A stretch of 64,000 nucleotides of DNA from Corynebacterium bouchesdurhonense (GCF_900078305.2 NZ_LT546026.1:62001-126000); one strand, 5' to 3'. Positions 19,696-29,569 are shown, counted from the stretch's first letter. The notes: generated from the letters alone by a model not told the origin. Made by a program: numbers and translations.

Positions 19696-20199
19696 TTAGC
19701 CGGCCGCCGGGGCGTCTGGATTCTCGTGGTCGATGATAGTGGGCGCGTTGCCGGGCGTGCCGCCACCCGCGGGGCCGAGCTGCGCCTGGCGCTCAGCTTC
19801 GAGCTGCGCCCTGGCCACCGCCGGCTTGTACACGTTGCGTTCGCGCTTCTCGCGCACCTCGCCGCCGCCGTTGGCCACCATCACCGAGATCCACGGCAGC
19901 GGCACCGAGACGGTGAAAAAGATCGCCGCGAGCAACCAGTTCTGCCACACAAACGCGGCCACCAGGCACAGCACGATCAACGGCAGGCGCACCCCCTGCA
20001 GCAGCAGGTAGCGCTTCTCGCGGCTGCGGCGATTCTGCTCCGGGGAGCGGATCGCATCCGTGATCAGGGCGCGCGTCGCGCGGCGGCGCGCCTGGCCGCG
20101 CAAGCCCCGGGTGTGCGCCTCCTCGGCCTGAACGTCGACCGTGCCGTCGACCGTGCCGTGGTCAGGGCCGTGGTCGGGGGCGTTGCCGGGTGCGCTCAT
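19696..20199 (-). CDS. DUF3099 membrane protein
   Basis: 167 residues. It has a hydrophilic N-terminus with repeated DHG/DGT units, then two membrane helices at about 67-83 (LPLIVLCLVAAFVWQNW) and 88-108 (LAAIFFTVSVPLPWISVMVA). A charged cytoplasmic tail rich in Glu, Arg and Ala follows. DUF3099 is an actinobacterial family without known function. It is divergent from the DUF3039 gene across 48 bp. Confidence 0.82.
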   Translation of the reverse strand: MSAPGNAPDHGPDHGTVDGTVDVQAEEAHTRGLRGQARRRATRALITDAIRSPEQNRRSREKRYLLLQGVRLPLIVLCLVAAFVWQNWLLAAIFFTVSVPLPWISVMVANGGGEVREKRERNVYKPAVARAQLEAERQAQLGPAGGGTPGNAPTIIDHENPDAPAAG

Positions 20200-20247
20200 A
20201 GCGTCCGAGGGTAGCCCTCCGGCTTAAGATCCGGCGGAATCTGGGGC

Positions 20248-20505
20248 ATGATGGGGGGCGTGAAAACTCTGACGAAGACGCTTGAACGCACCGACCTGCG
20301 GGAAGACACATCGTCAACGACGGACGACGGCACCCCGAAGTTTTTCCACTACGTGAAGAAGGACCAGATCGTGGACTCCGCGATCTCGGGCAAGATGGTC
20401 GTCGCACTGTGCGGGGAGACGTTCCCCGTGAAGAAGCAGGCCAAGCCCGGCTCCCCCGTCTGCGCCGAGTGCGAGAGGATCTACAAGGGGCTGCGCCGAA
20501 AGTGA
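20248..20505 (+). CDS. DUF3039 protein (small zinc-ribbon-like)
   Basis: About 85 residues. Starts at ATG 20248, ATG 20251 or GTG 20260 are all possible; family members begin near KTLTKTLER, which favours the GTG. Cysteines in ALCGETF and PVCAECERIY could bind a metal ion. It is conserved next to the following helicase in Corynebacterium; its role is unknown. The TGA stop overlaps the helicase GTG start (GTGA). Confidence 0.82.
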   Translation: MMGGVKTLTKTLERTDLREDTSSTTDDGTPKFFHYVKKDQIVDSAISGKMVVALCGETFPVKKQAKPGSPVCAECERIYKGLRRK

Positions 20506-22268
20506 CGTCGTCAAGCAAAGGGCCCCAGCTGCGCGCATGGCAGCAGGAGGCCCTCGACTTGTTTCTGCGGACGATGCCGCGCGACTTCCTAGCGGTGGCG
20601 ACGCCGGGCGCGGGCAAGACCACGTTCGCGCTGACGTTGGCCAGCCGGCTCATCGAAACCCGCGCTGCGCAGCGCCTCATCGTGGTGGTGCCGACCGAGC
20701 ACCTGAAGCGCCAGTGGTCCGACGCCGCGAAGCGCTTCGGCCTCGCCCTCGACCCCGAGTTCACCAACTCCTCCGCCGTGAACCCGTCCTACGACGGCGT
20801 GGTGGTCACCTACGCCCAGGTGGGTATGCACCCGTTCAAGCACCACGCGGTGGCCAGCGCGCGCAAAACAATGGTGATCCTGGACGAGATCCACCACGCC
20901 GGCGACGCGAAGAGCTGGGGCGACGGCGTGTACGAGGCCTACAACGACGTGGAGCACCGCCTCGCACTGACCGGCACGCCGTTTCGCTCGGACAACTCCC
21001 AGATCCCGTTCGTGCGGTACGTGGAGGACGGGGAGGGCCACCTCATCTCGGAGGCGGACTACACCTACGGCTACTCGGAGGCGCTGCGCGACGGCGTGGT
21101 GCGCCCGGTGGTGTTCCTCGCCTACTCGGGCGAGGCGCAGTGGCGCGACTCGGCGGGGGAGGAGTACTCCGCCCGCCTCGGGGAGCCGCTCAACGCCGAG
21201 CAGACCGCCAAGGCCTGGCGCACAGCCCTGGACCCGAAGGGGGACTGGGTGGCCGCGGTGCTCACGGCTGCGCACACCCGGCTCATGAAGGTCCGCGCGA
21301 ACATGCCGGACGCCGGCGGGCTGGTCATCGCCACCAACACCACCACCGCCCGCGCCTACGCCAAGATCCTCGAGCGAATCAGCTCGACCCCCGTCACGCT
21401 GGTCCTCTCGGACGAGCCCGGGTCCTCCGAGCGCATCGCCGAGTTCTCCAACTCCACCAGCGAATGGCTCGTGGCCGTGCGCATGGTCTCCGAGGGCGTG
21501 GACGTGCCGCGCTTGGCCGTGGGCGTCTACGCCACCTCCGCGTCCACACCGCTGTTCTTCGCGCAGGCCATCGGCCGTTTCGTACGCTCCCGCCTACCGG
21601 GCGAGTCCGCGTCCGTATTCCTGCCCTCGGTGCCGGTGCTGCTGCAGCTCGCGGAGGAGATGGAGGTCTCCCGCGACCACGTCCTGGGCAAGCCCCACCG
21701 CGAGCCCGGCTGGTCCGACGAGCTGCTCGAGCAGGCCAACCGCACCGAGAGCGAGCCGGACGAGCCACCGACCTACGAGGCCATCGGCGCCTCCGCTGAG
21801 CTGGATTCGCTCATCTTCGACGGCTCCACGTACGGCACGCCCACCGTCGCCGGCTCGGCGGAAGAGCAGGACTTCCTGGGTCTGCCGGGGCTCCTCGATG
21901 CCGAGCAGGTGAAGACGCTGCTGCGCAAACGCCAGAGCGACCAGCTCGACGCGCGCGAGGCGGAGGAGCGGGCGCGCAAGGCAGCGGAGCGGGAAGCCCG
22001 CGAGCGCGCGAAACTCACCGGCGAGCCTGGCCCGGCGCCGCAGGTTCGGGAGCAGCGGGCGGGCAGCGGCGCCGACGCGGTGGCGTCGGACGAGATCCCG
22101 CAGCTGCGCAAAGAGCTCAACGCCCGCGTGGCAATCGTGGCCGGCAAAACCGGCCGCCCGCACGGCGCGATCCACACCGAGGCGCGAAACGCCTGCGGCG
22201 GCCCGCCCACCGCGCTGTGTAACGCGGAGCAGCTGCGCGACCGCATCGCGTACCTGCGCGACTGGTAG
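20502..22268 (+). CDS. Superfamily II DNA/RNA helicase
   Basis: 588 residues from a GTG at 20502 that overlaps the DUF3039 stop. Motifs: RAWQQEAL (Q-like), ATPGAGKTTFALT (Walker A, about 30-42), DEIHHAGD (Walker B), LTGTPFR (motif III) and QAIGRFVRS (motif VI). It resembles the SSL2/RecQ-like DEAD group. The C-terminus (about 480-588) is charged and coiled, then ends in a compact region (GKTGRPHGAIH). Substrate unknown. The pairing with DUF3039 suggests a joint function. Confidence 0.88.
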   Translation: MTSSSKGPQLRAWQQEALDLFLRTMPRDFLAVATPGAGKTTFALTLASRLIETRAAQRLIVVVPTEHLKRQWSDAAKRFGLALDPEFTNSSAVNPSYDGVVVTYAQVGMHPFKHHAVASARKTMVILDEIHHAGDAKSWGDGVYEAYNDVEHRLALTGTPFRSDNSQIPFVRYVEDGEGHLISEADYTYGYSEALRDGVVRPVVFLAYSGEAQWRDSAGEEYSARLGEPLNAEQTAKAWRTALDPKGDWVAAVLTAAHTRLMKVRANMPDAGGLVIATNTTTARAYAKILERISSTPVTLVLSDEPGSSERIAEFSNSTSEWLVAVRMVSEGVDVPRLAVGVYATSASTPLFFAQAIGRFVRSRLPGESASVFLPSVPVLLQLAEEMEVSRDHVLGKPHREPGWSDELLEQANRTESEPDEPPTYEAIGASAELDSLIFDGSTYGTPTVAGSAEEQDFLGLPGLLDAEQVKTLLRKRQSDQLDAREAEERARKAAEREARERAKLTGEPGPAPQVREQRAGSGADAVASDEIPQLRKELNARVAIVAGKTGRPHGAIHTEARNACGGPPTALCNAEQLRDRIAYLRDW

Positions 22269-22308
22269 CCGAAGCCGTAAACCATTTGCCGGCCCCGGCG
22301 AGTCCCGG

Positions 22309-23871
22309 CTAGTCCAGGTAGTCCCGCAGCACCTGGGAGCGTGAGGGGTGGCGCAGCTTGGACATGGTCTTCGACTCGATCTGGCGGATGCGCTCGCGCG
22401 TCACGCCGTACACCTGGCCGATCTCGTCCAGGGTGCGCGGCATGCCGTCTGTGAGCCCGAAGCGCAGGCGCACCACGCCGGCCTCGCGCTCGGAGAGGGT
22501 GTGCAGCACGTCCTGCAGCTGGTCCTGGAGGAGCGTGAAGGACACGGCATCCACCGCGACCACAGCCTCGGAGTCCTCGATGAAGTCTCCCAGCTGGCTG
22601 TCGCCCTCGTCGCCGATGGTCTGGTCGAGCGAGATCGGCTCGCGGGCGTACTGCTGGATCTCGAGGACCTTCTCCTCGGTGATGTCCATTTCCTTTGCCA
22701 GCTCGAGCGGCGTCGGCTCGCGGCCGAGGTCCTGCAGCAGCTCGCGCTGGATGCGGCCGAGCTTGTTGATCACCTCGACCATGTGCACCGGAATACGGAT
22801 TGTGCGGGCCTGGTCCGCCATTGCGCGGGTGATGGCCTGGCGGATCCACCAGGTGGCGTAGGTGGAGAACTTGTAGCCCTTGGAGTAGTCGAACTTCTCC
22901 ACGGCGCGGATCAGGCCGAGGTTGCCCTCCTGGATGAGGTCCAAAAACGCCATGCCGCGGCCGGTGTAGCGCTTGGCCAGGGAGACCACCAGGCGGAGGT
23001 TGGCCTCCAGCAGGTGGTTCTTGGCCTTCCGGCCGTCACGGGCCACCGCGCGCAGGTCCCGCTTGACGGTGGGGGAGAGCTTGGCCTCCTTGTCGCCCTC
23101 CTTGGCCGCGCGCTCCATCTCGTCGAGGCGGTACTGCGCGTAGAGACCGGCCTCGATGCGCTTGGCTAGGGAGACTTCCTGCTCGGCGTCGAGCAGTGCC
23201 ACCTTACCGATCTGCTTCAGGTACGCGCGCACCGAGTCGGCCGAGGCGGTCAGCTGGGCGTCCTTGCGGGCCTGGCGCAGCGCCGCGGACTCCTCGATGT
23301 CCCACACCGAGGCGCCCTCGTCCTCCTCGTCTTCCTCGTCCGAATCCTCGGCGCCCTCGACACCCTCGGCATCGTCCGAGTCGGCTCCGAGCTCGTCAAC
23401 CCCGCCGTCTTCCTCGTCTTCGCCGAGGTCATCTCCCAGCTCATCGTCGAACGAGTCGTCCTCTTCCTCGATGAGCTCCGGGTCGTATTCCAGATCGGCG
23501 CCGTCCTCGAGCTCCGGGCGTTCGTCGGCGGCGTCCGCCGCCTCGAGACCGTCGAGCAGCGCGGTGTCTTCCTGCGGTTGGTTCGCCTCTAGCGGGGTGG
23601 TGTCAGCCGTGGCCTTGCGGGTGGTCTTCTTCGCCGTCTTCTTGGCGGTCTTCTTCACCGTTTTCTTCGCCGTCGTCTTGGCGGTTTTCTTCGCGGTCTT
23701 TTTCGCCGTTTTCTTCGCTGCCTTCTTGGCGGTTTTCTTCACCGCTTTCTTGGCAGTCTTTTTGGCGGTGGTTGTTTCCGCGGCGGTGCCGCCGGTGGCG
23801 TCGCTGGAGGCGCCGCCGGACGCGTCCGCGTCGTTGACGGTGTTCTTGCCTGATGCTTCGCTGGCTACCAC
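22309..23871 (-). CDS. sigA: Primary sigma factor SigA (RpoD)
   Basis: 520 residues from the GTG at 23871 (VVASEASGK), which has AAAGGG five bases upstream; an in-frame ATG at 23907 lacks a ribosome site. Residues about 28-85 are a Lys/Ala/Thr repeat (KTAKK units) and about 100-195 are highly acidic. The conserved sigma core follows: region 1.2, region 2 ([17 protein letters not shown]), region 3, and region 4.2 ([20 protein letters not shown]). It directs housekeeping transcription. The repeat-rich N-terminus is longer and more polar than that of SigB. Confidence 0.96.
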   Translation of the reverse strand: MVASEASGKNTVNDADASGGASSDATGGTAAETTTAKKTAKKAVKKTAKKAAKKTAKKTAKKTAKTTAKKTVKKTAKKTAKKTTRKATADTTPLEANQPQEDTALLDGLEAADAADERPELEDGADLEYDPELIEEEDDSFDDELGDDLGEDEEDGGVDELGADSDDAEGVEGAEDSDEEDEEDEGASVWDIEESAALRQARKDAQLTASADSVRAYLKQIGKVALLDAEQEVSLAKRIEAGLYAQYRLDEMERAAKEGDKEAKLSPTVKRDLRAVARDGRKAKNHLLEANLRLVVSLAKRYTGRGMAFLDLIQEGNLGLIRAVEKFDYSKGYKFSTYATWWIRQAITRAMADQARTIRIPVHMVEVINKLGRIQRELLQDLGREPTPLELAKEMDITEEKVLEIQQYAREPISLDQTIGDEGDSQLGDFIEDSEAVVAVDAVSFTLLQDQLQDVLHTLSEREAGVVRLRFGLTDGMPRTLDEIGQVYGVTRERIRQIESKTMSKLRHPSRSQVLRDYLD

Positions 23872-23984
23872 GTACGCCCTTTCGCCTTGTGTTTCATGTC
23901 TCCCCATTGCGGAACGCCCATAGTAACAAGGTGCGAGACATTTACATTCCGCGCCCCACCGTAGCGCGTTGTTTGGGGGCAGTT

Positions 23985-23995
23985 GCTTATCGACG
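23985..23995 (+). repeat. Dispersed 11-mer GCTTRYCGACG, intergenic copy (ppgK / sigA)
   Basis: Reads GCTTATCGACG with TT before it and CACCC after it. It lies 19 bp beyond the ppgK stop and about 115 bp upstream of the sigA start. Confidence 0.75.
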
Positions 23996-24014
23996 CACCC
24001 GACCCGCCCTTTCC

Positions 24015-24836
24015 CTACGGAGCCACGTGCTCCCGGGCGGCCATGGCGGCGCCGACGATGCCGGCCCGGTTGCGCAGCTTGGCGGGGATCACCGGCACAT
24101 CCACGGTCAGGCGCGGCACCCACTTCTCGGCCTTGCGCGAAATGCCGCCGCCCACGATAAAGGCGGCCGGGTTGAACAGGCGGTTGTACTCCTGCAGCAC
24201 GACGTCGACGCGCTGCGCCCACTCCTTGTAGCTGAGGTCGAGGCCGTCTTTCACGGCGGAGGATGCGAGGTGCTCGCACTCCGTGCCGTCGATAAGCAAG
24301 TGCCCGAGCTCGGTGTTGGGGAACAAGGCGCCGTCCGCGAAGAACGCGGAGCCGATGCCCGTGCCGAAGGTGAGGAAGATGACGGCGCCGTCCTTAGCCT
24401 CTACCTCGCCGAAGGCAACCTCGGCGAGGCCGGCGGCGTCCGCGTCGTTCAGTACGGAGATCGGGCGGCGGTCCAAGTGGCGGGTGAGGAGCTCGTGCAC
24501 GTCGGTGCCGATCCAGGCGTCGTCGATGTTGGCCGCCGTGACGGCGACCTGGTGCTTGATCACCGACGGCAGCGCGACGCCCACGGGGCCGTCCCACTTG
24601 AGCTGGCGCACCACCTCCGCCACCACCTCGCCGACGGCCTCGGGCGTGGCCGGCTGCGGGGTGGGGATTTTCACGCGCTCGGAGTGGAATTCGCCGGTGT
24701 CCAGGTTCACCACCGCGCCCTTGATGCCGGAACCGCCGACGTCGATCCCAACGCCGAGGCGTGGGCCGGGAGCGGAGGCGGGGAGGGCGGGGGAGGTTTC
24801 CGTGGCAGCCGTGGCAGCCGTGGCAGCGCTGTGCAT
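24015..24836 (-). CDS. ppgK: Polyphosphate/ATP glucokinase PpgK
   Basis: 273 residues. ROK-type phosphate motifs: [16 protein letters not shown] near 30-45, [10 protein letters not shown] (catalytic Asp) and [13 protein letters not shown]. The actinobacterial polyphosphate glucokinase feature set is seen (no ROK zinc-Cys motif). It phosphorylates glucose with polyphosphate or ATP, giving a PTS-independent entry to glycolysis. The start has a run of AT repeats (ATAATAAT) encoded by repeated GGCAGCCGT units. Only 26 bp separate it from divergent suhB. A dispersed motif copy encodes LLIDG at 24287-24297. Confidence 0.93.
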   Translation of the reverse strand: MHSAATAATAATETSPALPASAPGPRLGVGIDVGGSGIKGAVVNLDTGEFHSERVKIPTPQPATPEAVGEVVAEVVRQLKWDGPVGVALPSVIKHQVAVTAANIDDAWIGTDVHELLTRHLDRRPISVLNDADAAGLAEVAFGEVEAKDGAVIFLTFGTGIGSAFFADGALFPNTELGHLLIDGTECEHLASSAVKDGLDLSYKEWAQRVDVVLQEYNRLFNPAAFIVGGGISRKAEKWVPRLTVDVPVIPAKLRNRAGIVGAAMAAREHVAP

Positions 24837-24862
24837 GGCGCAAAGTCTACAGAGCGGGCAGC

Positions 24863-25738
24863 ATGGGCTCCATGGATACCCGGAACGTAGCCCCCGGCCC
24901 GGCTCAGCTGTGCGAGATCGCGGTGGCGCTCGTCGACGACGCCGCCGCACTCGTGCTCAAGCAGCGCGACTTCCTTGCGCGGCACGGCTCGATAGCGCAG
25001 GTGACGTCAACCAAATCCTCCCCGGTTGACCCCGTCACCGCGGTGGACAAGGCGGCGGAGGCGCGGGTGGTGGACCGGCTGCGCGAGCTGCGCCCCGGCG
25101 ACGCGGTGATGGGGGAGGAGGGTGCCGATCGGGCGGGCACGACTGGGGTGACCTGGGTGGTGGACCCGATCGACGGGACCGTGAACTTCCTCTACGGCCT
25201 GCCCATGTACGCCGTGTCCGTCGGTGCCGCCGTGGACGGGGAGTTGGTGGCGGGGGCGGTGGCCAACGTCGCCGCGGGGGACGTGTACTTCGCCGCGGCG
25301 GGCGAGGGCGCGTGGGTGCGCCGGAGCGGCGCGGAGACGCGGCTGCGCGGATCGCGTGCCGACGACCCCGCGACCGCGCTCGTGGCCACCGGATTCGCCT
25401 ACGACGCCGGGTGGCGCGCCGCCCAGGCCGACATCCTCCCCCGGGTGCTGCCGCGGGTGCGCGACATCCGGCGCTACGGCTCGGCCTCGCTCGACCTGTG
25501 CCACCTGGCGGAGGGCAGGGTTGACGCATACTACGAGCACGGCCCCCACCCGTGGGACTACGCGGCGGGCGCGGTGATCGCGGCCGAGGCCGGCGCCGTT
25601 GTCCACCACCCGGGGCTCACGGACAGGGGCGGGGAGGGGGCGCTCGTGGCTGCCGCGGCGCCGCGGTTGTGGGAGCCGTTTTCCGGGCTGCTTTCGGCCT
25701 GCGGAGCCTGGGGGGATTTGCCCGTTTCACAGGGGTAG
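24863..25738 (+). CDS. suhB: Inositol monophosphatase family protein SuhB
   Basis: 291 residues from ATG 24863, or 288 from ATG 24872. The metal-binding motifs are [18 protein letters not shown] and HPWDYAAG, in correct order. The family dephosphorylates inositol-1-phosphate; free inositol feeds phosphatidylinositol and mycothiol synthesis. No good ribosome site is seen, and with ppgK 26 bp away the mRNA may be leaderless or nearly so. An imperfect hairpin (CACCCC / GGGGTG, 25744-25763) follows the stop. Confidence 0.9.
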   Translation: MGSMDTRNVAPGPAQLCEIAVALVDDAAALVLKQRDFLARHGSIAQVTSTKSSPVDPVTAVDKAAEARVVDRLRELRPGDAVMGEEGADRAGTTGVTWVVDPIDGTVNFLYGLPMYAVSVGAAVDGELVAGAVANVAAGDVYFAAAGEGAWVRRSGAETRLRGSRADDPATALVATGFAYDAGWRAAQADILPRVLPRVRDIRRYGSASLDLCHLAEGRVDAYYEHGPHPWDYAAGAVIAAEAGAVVHHPGLTDRGGEGALVAAAAPRLWEPFSGLLSACGAWGDLPVSQG

Positions 25739-25774
25739 CAATCCACCCCCGTTTGCCGGGGTGAGCTGCGAGGA

Positions 25775-25802
25775 TGACAGGAGCTATCCGGTGTTTTAGT
25801 AT
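25775..25802 (+). promoter_or_regulatory. Candidate promoter of the DUF4193 gene
   Basis: TGACAG (25775-25780) and TAGTAT (25797-25802) are separated by 16 bp and lie 63 bp before the start codon. The match is moderate. Confidence 0.4.
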
Positions 25803-25864
25803 TCCGCTTCAGCAGCGTGCTGAAAGAACGCTGAACAGGTATTTCGAAGGCTGGAGGAAGCACC

Positions 25865-26158
25865 ATGGCTACCGACTACGATGCGCCGCGCCGCCGCATG
25901 GACGACGACATCGAGACCGATTCTCTGGAGGGCCTGAAGGCAGCGGAGGTTGCTGGCAGCAGCATGGACGATGACGGCGAAATTGTGGAGCCGTTCGAGC
26001 TGCCCAGCCAGGACCTGTCCGGCGAGGAGCTCAACGTTGAGGTAAAGCCGCGCCAGGATGACGAGTTCACCTGCGCCTCCTGCTTCCTCGTGCAGAAGCG
26101 CTCCCGCCTCGCGCACGTCGAGCCGGACGGCTCCATGATCTGCCAGGACTGCGAGTAG
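25865..26158 (+). CDS. DUF4193 zinc-ribbon-like protein
   Basis: 97 residues with a GGAGGAAG ribosome site. The first two thirds are very acidic (MDDDIETDS, DDDGEIVEPFE). The C-terminus holds two CxxC pairs, CASC and CQDC (residues about 73-76 and 93-96), likely one zinc site. DUF4193 is conserved in actinobacteria beside dut and sigA; a link to RNA polymerase or transcription is sometimes guessed from such folds but is not shown here. Confidence 0.88.
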   Translation: MATDYDAPRRRMDDDIETDSLEGLKAAEVAGSSMDDDGEIVEPFELPSQDLSGEELNVEVKPRQDDEFTCASCFLVQKRSRLAHVEPDGSMICQDCE

Positions 26159-26187
26159 CGCCTGACCCAAGCCGGGCGTACGAGACG

Positions 26188-26228
26188 CGGCGGGCCCCGG
26201 GGGGGGTGAACCCCCCCGGGGCCCGCCG
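26188..26228. terminator. Very strong 18-bp hairpin between convergent genes
   Basis: A perfect 18-bp, wholly G+C stem (left arm 26188-26205, right arm 26211-26228) has a 5-base loop, GTGAA. It contains runs of eight G and seven C. No U tract follows on either strand. It lies between the DUF4193 and DUF3093 stops and would block transcription from both sides. Confidence 0.75.
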
Positions 26229-26238
26229 TTTGCGCCCG

Positions 26239-26766
26239 CTACACCTGTCCGCCCGGGTCCGTCTGGCCGGGCACGAAGGCCTCGAGGAGCGCCTCGGGGT
26301 TGCGCGAGGAGACCATCCAGTACGGAGTGGGGTCCTGCGGATCATCGAGCACGAGCAGCACGTGCTCCTGCACCCACGAGTGCGAGACCAGGTACGCCGC
26401 CGGGTCAAGCTGGCGGCCGAGCGCGTTCTGCCGCGCCGACGCCGGCACCACCATCGAGCGCGACACCACGTAGTTGGGTAGGTTCGCGCCCTCTACGGCC
26501 AGCCAGCGGGTGCCGTCCGGGTCTAGCTCCACGCGCACCACCGTGCGCGACAGCCACACCAAAAACCACGCCACGAGCGCGCCCACCACGATGAACGGGA
26601 TGATAAACCACCACTGATTTCGGTTCAGGGCGAACTGGGCGGACAGGAGCAGGACCAGGCCAAGGCCGGCCGCCCACCAGTACCACGGGACCCACTGCCG
26701 CTCCGAATACAGCACCCGCGGGGCACCGGCGCCCGGCTCCGGGGAGGAAACGTGTTTGTCGGTCAC
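26239..26766 (-). CDS. DUF3093 membrane protein
   Basis: 175 residues from a GTG at 26766. Two membrane helices at about 28-48 ([20 protein letters not shown]) and 53-72 ([20 protein letters not shown]) are followed by a soluble domain (about 75-165) carrying the DUF3093 core ([18 protein letters not shown]). An actinobacterial family of unknown role, it is conserved beside dut. It is divergent from dut across 43 bp. Confidence 0.84.
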   Translation of the reverse strand: MTDKHVSSPEPGAGAPRVLYSERQWVPWYWWAAGLGLVLLLSAQFALNRNQWWFIIPFIVVGALVAWFLVWLSRTVVRVELDPDGTRWLAVEGANLPNYVVSRSMVVPASARQNALGRQLDPAAYLVSHSWVQEHVLLVLDDPQDPTPYWMVSSRNPEALLEAFVPGQTDPGGQV

Positions 26767-26809
26767 CGCTCAAACTTTAGTTGAGCCCTTCTGCCGTAGT
26801 GTGGGGCGG

Positions 26810-27283
26810 GTGAGCAATGCCGAAGAAGCGATGAACCAGCCACCGTGCCCGCCCATCCGCGTCAAGCGCCTCGACCCGGGCCTGCCCCTGCCCATGCGTG
26901 CCCACACGGGCGACGCCGGGGCCGACCTCTACGCCGCCGAGGGCGTGACGCTCCAGCCCGGCGAGCGCGCGCTGGTGGGAACAGGCATCGCCATCGCTCT
27001 GCCCATCGGCACCGTGGGCCTGATCCACCCTCGCTCCGGCCTGGCGGCCAAGCACGGCCTGACGGTGGTGAACGCGCCGGGCACCGTGGATGCCGAGTAC
27101 CGCGGCGAGCTGAAGGTGTGCCTGCTCAACACCGACCTGCGCGAACCCGTCGAGATCACCCGCGGCATGCGCATCGCCCAGCTGGTGGTCCAGCGCGTGG
27201 AGCTGGTGGAGTTCGCCGAAGTGGACGAGCTCGACGACACCGCCCGGGGCGCGGGCGGTTACGGCTCTACCGGCACGCACTAG
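26810..27283 (+). CDS. dut: Deoxyuridine 5'-triphosphate nucleotidohydrolase (dUTPase)
   Basis: 157 residues from GTG 26810, or 150 from ATG 26831. All five trimeric-dUTPase motifs are present: [42 protein letters not shown] and [10 protein letters not shown]. It hydrolyses dUTP to dUMP, keeping uracil out of DNA and feeding dTMP synthesis. TAGTGT (26797-26802) lies 7 bp before the GTG, so that start would give a leaderless mRNA. The ATG has only GAAGAAG upstream. Confidence 0.95.
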   Translation: MSNAEEAMNQPPCPPIRVKRLDPGLPLPMRAHTGDAGADLYAAEGVTLQPGERALVGTGIAIALPIGTVGLIHPRSGLAAKHGLTVVNAPGTVDAEYRGELKVCLLNTDLREPVEITRGMRIAQLVVQRVELVEFAEVDELDDTARGAGGYGSTGTH

Positions 27284-27377
27284 TTTCCGGAGTTTCCGGC
27301 GCAGCTCACCGCGTGCCAGTGCGCGTGTGGGGTGGGTGAGTAAGGTCGTTGGGGAAGCCCCGAAAAGGAGATGAGCG

Positions 27378-28262
27378 ATGGCACTGTGGCCGTTTGGCAG
27401 GAACAAGAAGAAGGCTGAGCCGGAAGCGCCGGTAGCACCGGCCGCACCGGTGGAGCCGGTGGAGGACGCGCAGCCGGTCGAGGCGGCGCCCGCGGAGGTG
27501 CCCGTGTACACGGAGGAGCAGCCGCAGGATGTCGCGGCGGCGCCGGGCACCGAGCCGATTGCCAACTACGACCCGGTCGGCGGCACCACGGGGCCGTTCG
27601 ACGGCGACAGCGTGGAGATCGAGGACTTCGACTTCACCGATTTCTCCGACGCCACGCTGAACCTCGGCTCCATGCGCATCCCCATGCCCAAGGGCACCCA
27701 GGTCCAGGTGGAAATGGGGGACGAGGGCCCGAAGATGGTGCACATCGTCACCCCGTCGGGCCGCTTTACGCCGGTCGCCTTCGCGGCGCCGCGCACTGGC
27801 GGGCTCTGGGAGGAGTCCGCGGCGGAGATCGCCGAGGGGATGCGCAGCGAGGGCATGCCCGTGCGCTTCGAGCAGGGCCCGTGGGGCAAGGAAATCGTGG
27901 GCACCGGAACCAACGGTGTGATCCGCATCATTGGTGTGGAGGGTCCACGCTGGCTCTTCCGCGTCACCCTGGCTGCGCCGACCGGCCGCGAGGACGCGAT
28001 GGCCCAGCTGGGGCGCGAAACCATAGCCCGCTCCTTCGTGTACCGCGGCGAGGACCCTGTGTTGGCCGGCAACTCCCTTCCGGTGACGCTGCCGGAGCAG
28101 TTGGCACTGCAGGTGCAGCAGGCGGTCGCCGCCCGCGCTGCGCAGCAGCAGGGGCAGCAGGTGCAGGGCTCCGCCCCGGCACCGGGCAACCCGAACGCCC
28201 TGAGCGACGCCCTGCGTCAAATCATGGAGATGAACAACCCCGGCTCTGCGGGCACCAAGTAG
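27378..28262 (+). CDS. DUF3710 protein
   Basis: 294 residues after an AAAGGAG site. The N-terminus (about 1-60) is low complexity, alternating Ala, Pro, Glu and Val. The DUF3710 domain (about 75-235) includes FDFTDFSDATLNLGSMRIPM and GPRWLFRVTLAAP. The Gln-rich end is probably disordered. Function unknown. The stop codon shares its last base with the GTG start of the next gene, so they are coupled. Confidence 0.85.
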   Translation: MALWPFGRNKKKAEPEAPVAPAAPVEPVEDAQPVEAAPAEVPVYTEEQPQDVAAAPGTEPIANYDPVGGTTGPFDGDSVEIEDFDFTDFSDATLNLGSMRIPMPKGTQVQVEMGDEGPKMVHIVTPSGRFTPVAFAAPRTGGLWEESAAEIAEGMRSEGMPVRFEQGPWGKEIVGTGTNGVIRIIGVEGPRWLFRVTLAAPTGREDAMAQLGRETIARSFVYRGEDPVLAGNSLPVTLPEQLALQVQQAVAARAAQQQGQQVQGSAPAPGNPNALSDALRQIMEMNNPGSAGTK

Positions 28263-29527
28263 TGGTGCCCGAGAACCTGGAGGGTGCGGGCGCGCTCGAG
28301 GCGGGCGACGCGCTGCGCCTCACCATTACAGCGATGGCGCACGGCGGCGAGGGCATCGGCCACGCCCCGGACGGCCGCGTGGTGTTCGTGCGCGGTGCCG
28401 TCCCCGGCGACACCGTGGCGGCCCGTGCCGTGAAGGTCAAGCGTCGGTGGGCCCGCGCGGAGCTGGTCGAGGTGCTCGAAGCCTCGCCGATGCGCGTGCC
28501 CACCGCCTGCCCGGCGGCCGCCGCCGGCGCCGGCTGCTGCGACTACAGCCACATCGACCCCGCCGCCCAGCTCGGGTTCAAGCGAGACGTGCTGGTGGGC
28601 CAGCTGGGGGCGCTGGCGCGCCGCTCCGGGGTGCTCGGCGGCTTCGATCCCGCGACCGACCTCGAGCTGCGCTCGCTCGCGCCGCACACCGGCTGGCGCA
28701 CCCGCGTGCGCCTCGGCGTCGACGCGAACGGACGCGCCGGGGTCCGCCACGCCCGCTCGGCGGAGGTCGTAGCCTCCGAGCACTGCACCCAGCCGGTCGC
28801 TGGCCTGCTCGACGGGCTGGTGGGCGAGGCCCGCTTCACGCCGGGCAGCGAGGTAGTGGCGGTGATGGACGCGGATGGCACCCGGCACGTGGTGGAGACG
28901 GCCCGCGTGCAGCGCGGCCGGCGCGCGGAGACCATCACCACCGCCATCGAGGGCGGCGGCGACGTCACCGAGCGCATCGCGGGGCCCGAAGGGGAGCACG
29001 AGTTCACCTTCCCCGCCACCGCGTTCTGGCAGGCGCACGCGCAGGCGCCGCAGGTGTACTCCGACATCATTGCCAGCTGGGGCGCAGGAGACTACGCCCG
29101 CGGCGCCGCGTGGGACCTCTACGGCGGGGTTGGGGCCTTCGTGCCCGCGATCCGGGCGGCCACGCACGGCGCGCGCGTCATCTCGGTGGACTACTCCCCG
29201 GCGGCGAGCGCGGCCGCGCAGCCGGGTCTTGCCGGCTGGGACGTTGAGATGGTTCAGGGGCGTGTTGAAGGGAGCGTCGACAAGCTTGAAGCCCCCGGCC
29301 TCGTGGTGCTGGCCCCGCCGCGCGCCGGCGCGGGCGAGGCAGTGGTACGCGCGGTTGCGGCCGCCGCCCCCGAGCGCGTCATCCACATCGGCTGCGACCC
29401 AGCCACGCTCTCGCGCGACCTGGGTGCGTGGGGCGGGGAGGGGTACCACGTGGGGCGCATGCTGCTTATCGACGCATTCCCGGCCACGCACCACTTCGAA
29501 ACCATCGTCGAACTCACCCGCGCCTGA
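28262..29527 (+). CDS. TrmA/RumA-family RNA (uracil-C5) methyltransferase with TRAM domain
   Basis: 421 residues from GTG 28262. The N-terminal TRAM domain (about 12-70, [15 protein letters not shown]) is followed by cysteines that could hold a 4Fe-4S cluster (ACPAA..., GCCDYSH, EHCTQP). The SAM motif is [10 protein letters not shown] and the nucleophile region [10 protein letters not shown] (usual form SCNPATLARD). Anomaly: the usual acidic DPPR motif reads LAPPRAGAG, with Ala for Asp, so activity may be altered. Two dispersed-motif copies lie at 29275 and 29465. Confidence 0.85.
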   Translation: MVPENLEGAGALEAGDALRLTITAMAHGGEGIGHAPDGRVVFVRGAVPGDTVAARAVKVKRRWARAELVEVLEASPMRVPTACPAAAAGAGCCDYSHIDPAAQLGFKRDVLVGQLGALARRSGVLGGFDPATDLELRSLAPHTGWRTRVRLGVDANGRAGVRHARSAEVVASEHCTQPVAGLLDGLVGEARFTPGSEVVAVMDADGTRHVVETARVQRGRRAETITTAIEGGGDVTERIAGPEGEHEFTFPATAFWQAHAQAPQVYSDIIASWGAGDYARGAAWDLYGGVGAFVPAIRAATHGARVISVDYSPAASAAAQPGLAGWDVEMVQGRVEGSVDKLEAPGLVVLAPPRAGAGEAVVRAVAAAAPERVIHIGCDPATLSRDLGAWGGEGYHVGRMLLIDAFPATHHFETIVELTRA

Positions 29528-29569
29528 ACCCGCGCAGCGGTGGCCGGCCGGGGCGCAGCCCCCCACGTG

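Noticed and set aside
7711..20516. CGTCGTCAAGC at 7711, 12308 and 20506 as further motif copies
   Set aside because: Each has T at the R position (on this strand), outside the GCTTRYCGACG definition. The 7711 copy codes the conserved OxyR DDGH. They are kept as possible variants and not counted.
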